Origin: Chloroflexota bacterium
Lineage (GTDB): Bacteria > Chloroflexota > Anaerolineae > Aggregatilineales > UBA2796
DNA length: 62,192 nucleotides
Assembly: GCA_021325095.1 (NCBI GenBank)
Contig: JAJPHV010000034.1
Span: 1-62,192 of the forward strand
Direction: 5' to 3'
Shown: positions 42,501 through 50,071 of the stretch, one piece after another
Layout of the letters: each line of letters starts with the position of its first letter
Position numbering within the stretch: position 1 is the first letter of the stretch
The notes under the pieces: model-generated
Told to the model about the DNA's origin: nothing
Databases searched by the model: none
What the model saw: the letters and a program-made list of their open reading frames with translations, nothing else
Position numbers and translations under genes: made by a program

Positions 42501-45184
42501 TGAACCAGCGCGACGGTATCTTTTTGCTGCGCGGCGACCAGATGCCTGACGAGGACAAGGTGCTGCTGGAAACCGTTGCACGGGCCGTGCTTGACAGCGA
42601 GCGAGGTTCGCTGGCCGAGCAGCTTGGCGTCATCGGCGTGCAGCCCGTTCGTCTGCCGGCCTTCCTGCCGACTCTGCCAGATCGCCAGGATGTGGAACCC
42701 ACACCGCCGTTGCCTCGCCCGACAGGTTTGATTTTTGACAACGGCCTGGGCGGTTTCAGCGCCGATGGCCGTGAATATGTCATTTATCTAGATCAGGGGC
42801 AATGGACGCCCCTGCCCTGGATCAACGTGATCGCCAATCCGCAATTCGGCTTCCTGGTCTCGGAAGCAGGGACAGGCATGACCTGGGCCGAGAACAGCGG
42901 CGAGAATCGGCTGACGCCCTGGCGCAACGACCCGGTTGGCGACGCGCCCGGCGAGGCGCTCTATATTCGGGACGAAGAAACGGCGCAGGTCTGGTCGCCC
43001 ACGCCGCTGCCCGCCCGTGCGCCATTGCCCTATCTGGTGCGGCATGGCGCGGGCTACTCCATTTTTGAGCATCACAGTCATGGCCTGAAACAAGAACTGC
43101 GGCTGTTCGCCGTCCAGGACGCGCCGCTCAAGGTGGTGCGGCTGCGCCTGGAAAATCTGTGGCAGCGCCCGCGCCGCATCACCGTGACCTACTATGCCGA
43201 ATGGGTGATGGGCACGAACCACGACACCTTCCAGCAGCACATCATCCCCGAATTCGACGGCGAATGCCGCGCGCTGCTGGCCTATAACCGCTACAATGTG
43301 GAGTTCGGCGGGCGGGTGGCCTTTGTCGCTGCCAGCAAAGAACTGCACGGCCTGACGGCGGATCGCACCGAGTTCCTGGGGCGGATGGGCAGCCTGAGCA
43401 GCCCGGCAGCCCTGGGCCGGATCGGGCTGGCGGGCACAATGGAGCCGGGCCTTGATCCGTGCGCCGCCTTGCAGTTGCACATCGATCTGGCGCCCGGCGA
43501 GTCGGAAACGGTGTTTTTCCTGGTCGGCCAGGCTGCTGACCGGGCAGCAGCAGTCGAACTGATCGGCCAGTACCAGACGCTCGAGCAGATCGAGACGGCC
43601 TGGCAAGCCGTCACGCGCTTCTGGGATGAGCTGCTCGGCACCATCAGTGTGCAGACGCCTGACCCGGCCATGAATCTGCTGCTGAACCGCTGGCTGCTCT
43701 ACCAGGCGCTTTCCTGCCGCATCTGGGGCCGCTCCGCCCTCTACCAATCCAGCGGCGCGTTCGGCTTCCGCGATCAGTTGCAGGACGTGATGGCGCTCGT
43801 CCACGCCCGGCCCGACCTGGCCCGCCAGCACATTCTGCTGTCCGCCCGCCACCAGTTTGAGGCCGGGGACGTGCTGCACTGGTGGCATCCACCGTCGGGA
43901 CGCGGCATCCGCACGCGCTTCTCGGACGATCTGCTGTGGCTGCCGTTTGTCACGGCCCACTACGTCTCGTCCACCGGCGACAGGAGCATCCTCTCCGAGA
44001 AAGTGCCTTACCGCCAGGGTGAGCCGTTGAAGCCCGAAGAGGAGGAACGCTACGGCCAGTACGAACTGACTGCCGACTCCTACACGCTCTACGATCACTG
44101 CCGTCGGGCGCTCAGGAAGGGCCTGACCGCCGGGCCACATGGCCTGCCGCTGATGGGCACTGGCGACTGGAACGACGGCATGAATCGGGTTGGCGCGGAG
44201 GGCAAAGGCGAAAGCGTCTGGCTCGGCTGGTTTGTCTATGCCACGCTCTGCCAGTTCGCCCCGCTCTGCGAGCTGATGGACGATCCGGAGCAGGCCGCCC
44301 TGTATCGCCAGGAGGCCGACAAACTGCGGCAGGCCCTTGAGGCCGCCTGGGACGGAGCCTGGTATCGGCGTGCCTACTATGACGATGGCTGGCCGCTCGG
44401 CTCGAAGCAGAACCGGGAATGCCAGATCGATTCCATTGCGCAGTCGTGGGCGGTGCTGTCCGGCGCTGCCGATTCCGAACGCGCCACGCAAGCAATGGAA
44501 TCGGTGGAGGCGCGGCTGGTGCGGCACGACGACGGCCTGATCTTGCTCTTTGCGCCGCCCTTCGACAAAACGTCCCGCGATCCGGGCTACATCAAGGGTT
44601 ACGTGCCGGGCATCCGCGAGAACGGCGGCCAGTATACGCACGCGGCGTTGTGGGCGGTCTGGGCCTTCGCCCTGCTCGATCAGGGGGATCGGGCCGAAGC
44701 GCTATTCCGTCTGCTCAACCCGATTTACCACGCCGATACACCAGAGCGTGTCAATCGCTACCGTGTTGAGCCTTACGTCATCGCCGCCGACGTATACAGC
44801 GTCGCGCCACACGTCGGGCGCGGCGGCTGGACGTGGTATACCGGCTCCGCCGCCTGGATGTACCGTCTGGGCATCGAGGCCATTCTCGGCCTGTACCGCG
44901 AAGGCCAGACACTGCGCATCGACCCGTGCATTCCCAGGCATTGGCCGGGCTTCGACGCGATCTATCGCCAGGGGTCTACCTACTACGAGATTCACGTCGA
45001 GAACCGGGAAGGCGTCAGCCGGGGCGTCCGTCTGGTCAGTGTGGACGGCAGCGCGCTGCCCGATGCCAGGCTTCCGCTGCTGGCGGACGGCCAGCGACAC
45101 CGGGTCGTCGTTCAAATGGGCCAGCGTGACGAGACGGTGCCTTCCGTGCAGGGTGAAGCCAGGCCGGATCGCAGCGCCGAGTAG
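36551..45184 (+). CDS. Cyclic beta-1,2-glucan synthase-like giant enzyme (GT84/GH94)
   Basis: 2,877 residues, close to NdvB/ChvB (about 2,830). Order: N-terminal region, helices at about 334-410, GT84 from about 417 with the DxD-like TLDVDTILPLG (about 553) and HRWIRGDWQ (about 705), helices at about 747-917, a glycoamylase-like domain about 930-1520 (SPTNIGL, QSYMAHHQGMIM), then two GH94 N-terminal beta domains (from about 1586 and 2060) and the GH94 catalytic (alpha/alpha)6 barrel with GDWNDGMN at about 2538-2545. The known enzyme polymerises UDP-glucose, trims and cyclises it. The open frame has no break. The acceptor and product here are inferred. Confidence 0.9.
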   Translation: MQTTPDPITLDALPEADLALVQHNQLEELAQQLARSQAISSQAATSLPLLDRMQGQAKTLQAAYARFKGASREDIAFSYAAEWMLDNFYLVEQTLRLIREDMPRGYYRQLPVLVSTPLAGYPRIFGVAWEIVEHSLSQLDIDHVQKFIQAYQVITPLTMGELWALPTMLRLAIIENLTGAVARITGLMVQSDASFCTLSLVTQKPTDDTLVANCFHSLRLLSTQEWKRFFEAVSHVEQILRRDPAGIYAQMDFETRDQYRRLIEELARNSRQSEEAVAHLAIDLAARNAARLDSQGILHVERTAHVGFYLMDRGRAQLEAMLGYRPATAARLRGWLLAHPTLSYVGGILLLAAFFLALLLSHGATAGASGPQMLLVAALALLPATMVAVDLINWLVTHVLPPRVLPRLDFEEGIPAECRTMIVIPTLLGHESEIDALLQALELHYLRNSNPQLSFALLTDFPDAPEPHMPGDTALLERMTAGIRALNDKYRERGVAFFFFHRERRWNPAEECWMGWERKRGKLAEFNALLSGSHDTSYIVQEGNLDILPTIRYVITLDVDTILPLGSASRLVATLAHPLNRAVFAPDSDRVVAGYSILQPRIDIKPTSASQSPFARIFSGDIGLDLYTKAVSDVYQDLFGEGTYVGKGIYDVSAFERSLANRVPENSLLSHDLFEGIHARAALVTDISVLEDYPSSYIVFTHRLHRWIRGDWQLLPWLLPRVPTANGTAPNRLPVIARWKILDNLRRSLTMPALLALLCAGWLGLPGSPLGWTVVVLLALAVPLLLQAVTSVVRGFSKQFAPEILRAIQIDLDRWLLAVFFLPHEALVALDAILTTLYRLLVSRKHLLRWTTAAHTARLFGTEAGAALVWQQMLTSLILTSLVAIVVALANPAALPVAAPFIVAWLVAPALAYRISRPIAYRPTPLSAEQHEELRALARRTWLFFEQFVGPADHWLPPDHFQESPLGVVAHHTSPTNIGLFLLSILAAHDMGYIGLLGLALRLRSTFEEMGKLERYRGHFLNWYDTQTLAPLMPRYVSTVDSGNLAGCLLALRQGCLALPRAPVVGAQRWQALDDILILLDHLVARFEGHDPDQTAAAFQSELRRVRQQIAAMQDRPEQWASLLLWLADDAWHRLSERLMALIDSNLPAMDSDTLSELRLSMDRLSRTLSSIRRNMDLLLPWLVPFNDPPALFSQPGAPPRVAEAWQALHDTLLAEVPRLGEATTLYEEGKRRLRELADLLDDESVPPQQAAKDWCRRLIDRLDTARLRVQTLLIGFQDVAAQAEAFFEAMEFGFLFDGQREVFHIGYNVTSGKLDNNYYDLLASEARLASVICIAKGDVPHSHWLHLARPVTEVNGTQVLLSWSGTMFEYLMPYLLMRDYAGTFLSHSDQAAVDYQIDYGQAQRVPWGISESGYYAFDANLNYQYRAFGVPRLGFKRGLAEDLVVAPYASLLALSLRPQAVIDNLARFKKLHMIGHYGLYESVDYTGARLPPGHKHAIVQSYMAHHQGMIMLSLCNYLHDEAMIRRFHTDPRIQSVGLLLQEKIPQEAPVEYPHQGEVSGVRPVAPPVSLIPWRAPADSAIPLAHFLAQGRYGVLVTSAGGGYSQWQDIALTRWQADTTLDNWGSWLYVQDRESNVLWSAAYQPTAVQPDSQEVLFYPHKVEYRRRDGSVSLLMEVGIAPDEVEVRRITLTNDSDQPRQLRLTSYAEVVLAPQAIDLRHPAFNKLFVESEYVAEVNALVFRRRPRSAKEKPLYLVHALVVQPGQTVTGAYESDRARFLGRGQTLRRPAALQVGDELSGATGATLDPIMALGQDIDLEPHTHAQVAYLTLVAASRDEALAIARRYQAWAEVERAFDQARTQCEIELRQLGLDTSDLAGIDQLLSVLLYPASALRASPETLAANRKGQPGLWAYGISGDYPILLVKVTEPETPLVREVLRAFAYWHNRQIKLNLVILNQQDVGYSMESHNQLYRQIARAGADRWLNQRDGIFLLRGDQMPDEDKVLLETVARAVLDSERGSLAEQLGVIGVQPVRLPAFLPTLPDRQDVEPTPPLPRPTGLIFDNGLGGFSADGREYVIYLDQGQWTPLPWINVIANPQFGFLVSEAGTGMTWAENSGENRLTPWRNDPVGDAPGEALYIRDEETAQVWSPTPLPARAPLPYLVRHGAGYSIFEHHSHGLKQELRLFAVQDAPLKVVRLRLENLWQRPRRITVTYYAEWVMGTNHDTFQQHIIPEFDGECRALLAYNRYNVEFGGRVAFVAASKELHGLTADRTEFLGRMGSLSSPAALGRIGLAGTMEPGLDPCAALQLHIDLAPGESETVFFLVGQAADRAAAVELIGQYQTLEQIETAWQAVTRFWDELLGTISVQTPDPAMNLLLNRWLLYQALSCRIWGRSALYQSSGAFGFRDQLQDVMALVHARPDLARQHILLSARHQFEAGDVLHWWHPPSGRGIRTRFSDDLLWLPFVTAHYVSSTGDRSILSEKVPYRQGEPLKPEEEERYGQYELTADSYTLYDHCRRALRKGLTAGPHGLPLMGTGDWNDGMNRVGAEGKGESVWLGWFVYATLCQFAPLCELMDDPEQAALYRQEADKLRQALEAAWDGAWYRRAYYDDGWPLGSKQNRECQIDSIAQSWAVLSGAADSERATQAMESVEARLVRHDDGLILLFAPPFDKTSRDPGYIKGYVPGIRENGGQYTHAALWAVWAFALLDQGDRAEALFRLLNPIYHADTPERVNRYRVEPYVIAADVYSVAPHVGRGGWTWYTGSAAWMYRLGIEAILGLYREGQTLRIDPCIPRHWPGFDAIYRQGSTYYEIHVENREGVSRGVRLVSVDGSALPDARLPLLADGQRHRVVVQMGQRDETVPSVQGEARPDRSAE

Positions 45185-45363
45185 GGGCATCCATACACAT
45201 CGGTTGTGGGGAAGCCCAGAACAAAGGCACTGCCCATCGATAATTGCCCCGTATTGTTCCGCCAAAATATTAGTATAGGCATTACATCGGTTTCCCGCCT
45301 GTTTTTTTCAGGTGATCGAGTCCGGCTGTAAGCGCTGGCAAGACCCCCTGACGGCATGCGCGG
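45185..45363 (+). other. Gap after the glucan synthase
   Basis: No gene is seen. A short CCTG-TTTTTTT-CAGG motif lies at 45308-45322, and the AT-rich AAAATATTAGTATAGG stretch near 45264 could hold a promoter. No strong terminator was identified for the synthase gene. Confidence 0.35.
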
Positions 45364-45392
45364 TTGACATCCGAAACGTTTTGGATTAGCAT
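45364..45392 (+). promoter_or_regulatory. lacI-family gene promoter
   Basis: TTGACA (45364-45369), a 17-nt spacer and TAGCAT (45387-45392). The first operator copy lies within the spacer, so the regulator probably represses its own gene and the operon. Confidence 0.65.
45371..45384. promoter_or_regulatory. LacI-type operator, copy 1
   Basis: CCGAAACGTTTTGG is a 14-bp near-palindrome around a central CG, the form usual for LacI/GalR-family operators. It sits between -35 and -10. Confidence 0.75.
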
Positions 45393-45402
45393 GACTTTAG
45401 GG

Positions 45403-45416
45403 CCGAAACGTTTTGG
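45403..45416. promoter_or_regulatory. LacI-type operator, copy 2
   Basis: A second exact CCGAAACGTTTTGG, 32 bp from the first centre to centre (about three helical turns), downstream of the -10. The pair suggests cooperative binding on one DNA face. Confidence 0.75.
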
Positions 45417-45450
45417 AAAGCGTCATTTATATTTTTTGGGTAGTTCTTTT

Positions 45451-46476
45451 ATGCAGGTCAAACTCAAAGATTTGGCTCGAATGACGGGCTACTCAATTAC
45501 CACTGTGTCGCGGGCGCTGGCCGGATACAGTGACGTTAACGAGCAGACCCGCCAGCACATCATCGAAACAGCCAGGCAGTTGGGTTACGTGCCCAACCAG
45601 GCAGCGCGGCAGTTACGCAACCAATCGAGCGCCACGCTCGGCATGATCATTCCCGCCATCGAACGCAGCTTTTCCAACGATTTTTTCAGCCAGCTTATGC
45701 AGGGCATCGGGGACAGCGCGTCGCTCTACCATTACGACGTGTTGATCAGCGCGCAGCATCCGGGGGAGGAGGAAATGGCGGCCTACCGGCGCCTGGTGGG
45801 CGGCTACCGCGTGGACGGCATGATTCTGGCGCGCACCCGGCAGCACGATCCCCGTATCGCCTATCTCAAGGAGCGCGGGCATCCCTTTGCGGTATCGGGC
45901 CGGGCGGCTCCCGGCGAAGTCTCGGATTTTCCCTACATCGACGTGGATAGCCAGGCTGGAATTCGGATGCTGGTCGAGCATTTCCTCGAACTCAACCATC
46001 GCCACATCGGGTTGATTCTGCCGCCACCCGACGTCGCCTACACCGGCTATCGCTTCGAAGGCTACCGCGAGGCGCTCCGCAGCGCGGGCCTGGCATACCG
46101 TCAGGAGTACATCGTGCACGGCGATCTGACCCGCGTCGGCGGCTTTGACGGCGCGCAAAGGCTGCTGGCCCAGAACCCGGAAATCACGGCCATCGTCGCC
46201 TGCAACGATCTCATGGCTCTCGGTGCGATGAGCGCCATCCAGTCGGCTGGCCTGCGCGTTGGTGAGGATGTTGGCGTGGCGGGTTTCGACGATGTACCTG
46301 CCGCTGAGTATGCCCATCCACCGCTCACGACCATTCACCAGCCGATTTACGAGATCGGCCAGCGCCTGGTGCGGATGGTGATCGACATTATCAAGGGGCA
46401 GCCCCCTGCGGAGACGCAGGTTGTGCTGCCGCCTGTCCTCATTGTTCGCGCGTCCAGCGGCCTACGAAGGAGGTGA
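45451..46476 (+). CDS. LacI/GalR-family transcriptional regulator
   Basis: 341 residues. The N-terminal helix-turn-helix (VKLKDLARMTGYSITTVSRALAGY) and hinge are followed by a periplasmic-binding-protein-like effector domain beginning LGMIIPAIERSFSNDFF, ending with the GEDVGVAGFDDVPAAEYAHPPLTTI block and the C-terminal PP. It would bind the twin CCGAAACGTTTTGG sites just upstream and release them when a sugar ligand is present. ATG 45451 begins right at the HTH; the frame continues 29 codons upstream through the operators, which is not plausible. It precedes the sugar transport genes. Confidence 0.9.
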   Translation: MQVKLKDLARMTGYSITTVSRALAGYSDVNEQTRQHIIETARQLGYVPNQAARQLRNQSSATLGMIIPAIERSFSNDFFSQLMQGIGDSASLYHYDVLISAQHPGEEEMAAYRRLVGGYRVDGMILARTRQHDPRIAYLKERGHPFAVSGRAAPGEVSDFPYIDVDSQAGIRMLVEHFLELNHRHIGLILPPPDVAYTGYRFEGYREALRSAGLAYRQEYIVHGDLTRVGGFDGAQRLLAQNPEITAIVACNDLMALGAMSAIQSAGLRVGEDVGVAGFDDVPAAEYAHPPLTTIHQPIYEIGQRLVRMVIDIIKGQPPAETQVVLPPVLIVRASSGLRRR

Positions 46477-46547
46477 TCAGCGTTAAATAGCGAAGGGTTT
46501 TCGGGACTGAACTGGCAGTGGGCCTAACTTATAAAAGGAGCAAAAAC

Positions 46548-47852
46548 ATGTCCAACCGTTTACGTACTTTAGTGATGGTCGCCCTGGTTGGTGCGCTGCT
46601 GTGTATGGGCAGCGTGCCGCAGGCCCAGGCGCAGGGCAAAAGCGTCACCTTTTTTTCCACGCAGTTCAATATCGTTGAAGAGACAGCCAAAATCAAAACG
46701 ATCCTGGCCGATTTCCCGGATGGCACGGTGAACTTTGTGCCGTCTGAAGAAGGCCCGATGATCGACCTGTTGAAAGCCGAGGGCAAAGCGGGCAAGGGCG
46801 CGAATGACGTGGTTGGCGCGCTGCATGGCACGTTCCCGAGCCTGGTGGAGGGCGACCTGCTGCTGAATCAGGCCGATCTGCTGGCGGAAATCTCCAAAGA
46901 CGAGGAGATCGACCCCACGCTGGTCGAACTGGGCAAGCTCGGCACAAAGGACTTTCAATACTACATACCCTGGATGCAGGCCACCTACGTCATGGCGGCG
47001 AACAAGGATGCCCTGCAATACTTGCCGCAGGGTGCGGACATCAACAGCCTGACCTGGGCACAGGTGGCGGCCTGGGCCAAGACGATGAAGGACAAGACGG
47101 GCAAGGCGCAGCTTGCCTTCCCGGTCAAGGGGTTGTTCCATCGTTTCCTGGAAGGCTATGCATTACCCGCCTTCACGGGCGGCACGGTCACGACCTTTAG
47201 AAGCAAAGAAGCCGCCGACATGTACAAGTTCTTCCGGGATGAACTCTGGCCGAACGTCAACCCTGAATCGATCAACTATGACTCGATGGGCGCACAGCTA
47301 CTATCCGGCGAGGTGATGGTCACCTGGGATCACGTGGCCCGGTTGAAGCCCGCTTTCGACAAAAGCCCCGATAAGTTCGTGGCGTTCCCGTCGCCGGCTG
47401 GCCCTGCCGGGTTGGGCTACATGCCTGTCGTGGCCGGGCTGGGCATCCCCGCAACCGCGCCCAACCCCGACGGCGCGAAGGCGCTGGTCAAGTTCATGCT
47501 CTCGCCCAAGACGCAGGCGGCGGTCATGAGCCAGTTGGGGTTCTATCCCGTCGTCAAGAACGTTGACACGAAAGACCTGCCCGCCGGGGTGGCGGCCCTC
47601 TACCAGGCCGTCCAGGCTCAGTCCAGTGCCAAGAACGCAATTGCCTCGCTGCTGCCGATTGGCCTGGGAACGCGCGGTGGCGACATCAACCAGATTTACC
47701 GCAATGCCTTCACGCGCATCGTCAACGACAAGCAGGACATCGACACGGTGCTTAAGGAAGAAGGGGATAACCTGCAAAAGCTCATGACCGACACCAGCGC
47801 CGCGTGCTGGGCGCCTGACCCGCCCAGCAAGGGCGCGTGCCAGGTCAAGTAG
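46548..47852 (+). CDS. Sugar ABC transporter substrate-binding protein
   Basis: 434 residues, type I (MalE/UgpB-like) binding protein. The signal peptide ends around AQAQG (cleavage after AQA) without a lipobox. The mature region begins KSVTFFSTQFNIVEE and has the domain-closing PSPAGPAGLGYMPVVAGLGIPATAPNPDGAKALVKFM and AFTRIVNDKQDIDTVLKE blocks of the family. ATG 46548 follows AAAGGAG; an in-frame codon at 46518 is not needed. It lies after the LacI gene, and a double-hairpin repeat separates it from the permeases. The sugar is not directly seen; see the phosphorylase entry. Confidence 0.9.
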   Translation: MSNRLRTLVMVALVGALLCMGSVPQAQAQGKSVTFFSTQFNIVEETAKIKTILADFPDGTVNFVPSEEGPMIDLLKAEGKAGKGANDVVGALHGTFPSLVEGDLLLNQADLLAEISKDEEIDPTLVELGKLGTKDFQYYIPWMQATYVMAANKDALQYLPQGADINSLTWAQVAAWAKTMKDKTGKAQLAFPVKGLFHRFLEGYALPAFTGGTVTTFRSKEAADMYKFFRDELWPNVNPESINYDSMGAQLLSGEVMVTWDHVARLKPAFDKSPDKFVAFPSPAGPAGLGYMPVVAGLGIPATAPNPDGAKALVKFMLSPKTQAAVMSQLGFYPVVKNVDTKDLPAGVAALYQAVQAQSSAKNAIASLLPIGLGTRGGDINQIYRNAFTRIVNDKQDIDTVLKEEGDNLQKLMTDTSAACWAPDPPSKGACQVK

Positions 47853-47901
47853 ACTCGTCATGGAATAAAGACAGTGGGTCACGCTCACTGCCGTGCTGGA
47901 T

Positions 47902-48000
47902 TTACCTCACCCTAAATCCCTCTCCACCAAGTGGAGAGGGACTTTCAGACCAGCCAGGCTCCCCTCTCCACTTGGTGGAGAGGGGCCGGGGGTGAGGTTA
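47902..48000. repeat. CCTCACCCC-type palindromic repeat, double-hairpin copy between SBP and permease
   Basis: TTACCTCACCC at one end and GGGTGAGGTTA at the other bracket two hairpins: CCCTCTCCAC-CAA-GTGGAGAGGG (47918-47940) and CCCCTCTCCAC-TTG-GTGGAGAGGGG (47961-47985). It ends about 40 nt before the permease start. It may allow more of the binding protein than the permeases to be made. Confidence 0.8.
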
Positions 48001-48038
48001 CACGAAATCGTTGTCCGTAGAGCGTGTGCGAGGTCGAG

Positions 48039-49169
48039 ATGAGAAAGATTGCCTGGACGCCCTACCTGTTGCTGCTGCCTTCGCTGCTTTACCTTGCGCT
48101 CTTTTTTGCCTATCCCATCTTCCAGGCTTTCCAACTGGCTTTCACCAAAAACGTGGATTATCTGAGCGTGCGGGCGGAAGCGCGGCCCGATGCCGCGTCG
48201 GTGGGTTCGCTGGCAATGCAGACCATTGTTAACGTGGTGGATCGCATCAGCCAGGAGGAAACCCTGCCCAACGGAGTTAAGCGGCCCGTCTACTGGTTCA
48301 AGGTCGAGGGGCAAGACCCCTCCGGCAAGACCGTTCAGGGTTGGGTGAGTCAGCGCAACGTGTTCATCGAATCGCGCACCGAATCGACGACGGCCAGGGT
48401 CACGACGGGTGAACCAATCAAGGTATGGACTCTTGATTTTGTGCAGCGTATGGTCGGGGACTTCCGCTTTGGCCCCGCGCTGCTGACGACCCTGCTCTTG
48501 ATCGTGATCATTCTGCCCATCCAGTTTGCCCTGGCGATCATCATGGCGCTTGTGCTGCAAAGCCAGATTCGGGGCAGCACTATCTTTTTGTACATCTACG
48601 CAATCCCGCTCGGCATCTCGGACTTGACGGCAGGCATTATCTGGTATGCGATCTTCACGCAGCAGGGCTTCCTGAATTCGTTTCTGGTGCGGCTTGGGCT
48701 GATGGATCAACCCTTCATTTTCATCCAGGCAGGCCACCAGGGTTGGATGATCGCCATCGTGGTGCTGGCTGAAGTCTGGCGGGCCACGTCCATCGTCATG
48801 GTCATCGTCGTGGCCGGGTTGCAAGCCATCCCGCGTGACTATCTGGAAGCCGGGGAAGTCTTTGGCGCGTCGCTCTGGCAGCGTCTGCGGCACATCATCC
48901 TGCCGCTGCTCAAGCCCAGTTTGCAAGTTGCGCTCATCCTGCGCACGATTCTGGCCTTTCAGGTTTTTGCGGTGCTGGTCGCCATCACGGGCGGCGACGT
49001 ACTGACCGTGCTCGGCAATGAGACGTTCCGCTGGTACGATCCGCAGCGCTTTAACAACCCCAATGTCGCCGCTGTTTACGCCGGGTTCATCCTGCTGCTG
49101 TCGCTCGGTATCTCCCTGTTCTACCTGCGGGCTGTCCGTTCCCAGGAAGAGGCTGCGAAAACGCTATGA
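48039..49169 (+). CDS. Sugar ABC permease (MalF-type) with inserted SH3b-like domain
   Basis: 376 residues. The first helix (TPYLLLLPSLLYLALFFAYPIFQAF) is followed not by the next helix but by about 75 residues (38-112) that look like a bacterial SH3 domain: LSVRAEARPDAASVG, a turn region, YWFKVEGQDPSGKTVQGWVSQRNVFIE. Ordinary MalF-type architecture then resumes at about 120 with five more hydrophobic segments and the EAA loop EAGEVFGASLWQRLRHIILPLLKP. The SH3b-like part would be outside the membrane. ATG 48039 follows AGGTCGAG. The stop overlaps the next start by 4 nt. Confidence 0.88.
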   Translation: MRKIAWTPYLLLLPSLLYLALFFAYPIFQAFQLAFTKNVDYLSVRAEARPDAASVGSLAMQTIVNVVDRISQEETLPNGVKRPVYWFKVEGQDPSGKTVQGWVSQRNVFIESRTESTTARVTTGEPIKVWTLDFVQRMVGDFRFGPALLTTLLLIVIILPIQFALAIIMALVLQSQIRGSTIFLYIYAIPLGISDLTAGIIWYAIFTQQGFLNSFLVRLGLMDQPFIFIQAGHQGWMIAIVVLAEVWRATSIVMVIVVAGLQAIPRDYLEAGEVFGASLWQRLRHIILPLLKPSLQVALILRTILAFQVFAVLVAITGGDVLTVLGNETFRWYDPQRFNNPNVAAVYAGFILLLSLGISLFYLRAVRSQEEAAKTL

Positions 49170-50059
49170 GCAGCGCCCACTCCTACCAGACGACTCTTGG
49201 CGCCGCGCCGCCCATCCCCGCGCTGACAGCGGCACAGCGGCGCGCCAGGCTGCTGCATAACGTCCGCCGCGCCGCTGTTTACGGAGTGGCTATTGTGCTG
49301 GCTGTGTGGATCATTCTCCCCATGTGGCTGATCGCCACGATGGCTCTGACCACCGCCGATAATGTGCGCTCCTTCCCCAAGCCTTTCTTCCCAAGCCCGT
49401 TTTCGGGGGAGACAATGGCCTTCTTCCTGAACAGCCAGGGCATCCTGGAAGCGACCTACAACAGTGTGGCTGTCGCCGTAATTACGCTGGTGCTCTCGAC
49501 CCTCATCGCCGTGCCCGCCGGGTACGCCATCGCCCGCTATCTGTTCCGCGGACGCGACGTGATTCGCCTGGGAATCCTGGCGGTGCGTGCTTTCCCGATT
49601 GTGGTGCTGGCCGTGCCGATTGCCACGATCTACATCCAGCTGGGCATCTTCGACAGCCCGTACAGCCTGGCCCTGATGCACGTCGCCCTGACCCTGCCCA
49701 CGACGATTCTGGTCATCGCCAGCGTCTTTGCCAGCGTGCCCTATGAACTGGAAGAGGCGGCGCAGGTCTTCGGCTGTACGCCAATCCGAGCATTCTTGCG
49801 GGTCGTGTTGCCGCTGGCGACGCCGGGCATTGCGGCGGCTGCGCTGCTCACGTTCGTCCTGTCGTGGAACGAAGTGTTCGCTGCCATCATGCTCACCCTG
49901 CTTCACCGCACGCTCCCGGCACAAATTCTCTACACGCTCGATAAGTCCGGCGACCCGTTCAAGTTCGCCGGGGCATTCTTTATGCTGCTCCCGGCTATCG
50001 TCTTTATTTTCTTTGTCCGCCGCTACCTGTTCAACATGTGGGGCCAGATCAACAAGTAA
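49166..50059 (+). CDS. Sugar ABC permease (MalG-type)
   Basis: 297 residues, about six hydrophobic segments beginning AVYGVAIVLAVWIILPMWLIATMAL. The EAA loop is EEAAQVFGCTPIRAFLRVVLPLATPGIAAAALLTFVLSWNEVF, the MalG signature. Its ATG overlaps the stop of the upstream permease (ATGA), so the two are translated together. It forms the second half of the transport channel for the LacI-controlled sugar. Confidence 0.92.
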   Translation: MSSAHSYQTTLGAAPPIPALTAAQRRARLLHNVRRAAVYGVAIVLAVWIILPMWLIATMALTTADNVRSFPKPFFPSPFSGETMAFFLNSQGILEATYNSVAVAVITLVLSTLIAVPAGYAIARYLFRGRDVIRLGILAVRAFPIVVLAVPIATIYIQLGIFDSPYSLALMHVALTLPTTILVIASVFASVPYELEEAAQVFGCTPIRAFLRVVLPLATPGIAAAALLTFVLSWNEVFAAIMLTLLHRTLPAQILYTLDKSGDPFKFAGAFFMLLPAIVFIFFVRRYLFNMWGQINK

Positions 50060-50071
50060 GGATCGTGAACT

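Noticed and set aside
42788..44641. Long minus-strand frame inside the glucan synthase gene
   Set aside because: It is antisense to a gene with conserved GH94 motifs and has the composition expected of high-GC shadow frames.
45364..45450. Earlier start of the LacI-family gene
   Set aside because: It would put both operators and the -10 element inside coding sequence; the HTH begins just after ATG 45451.
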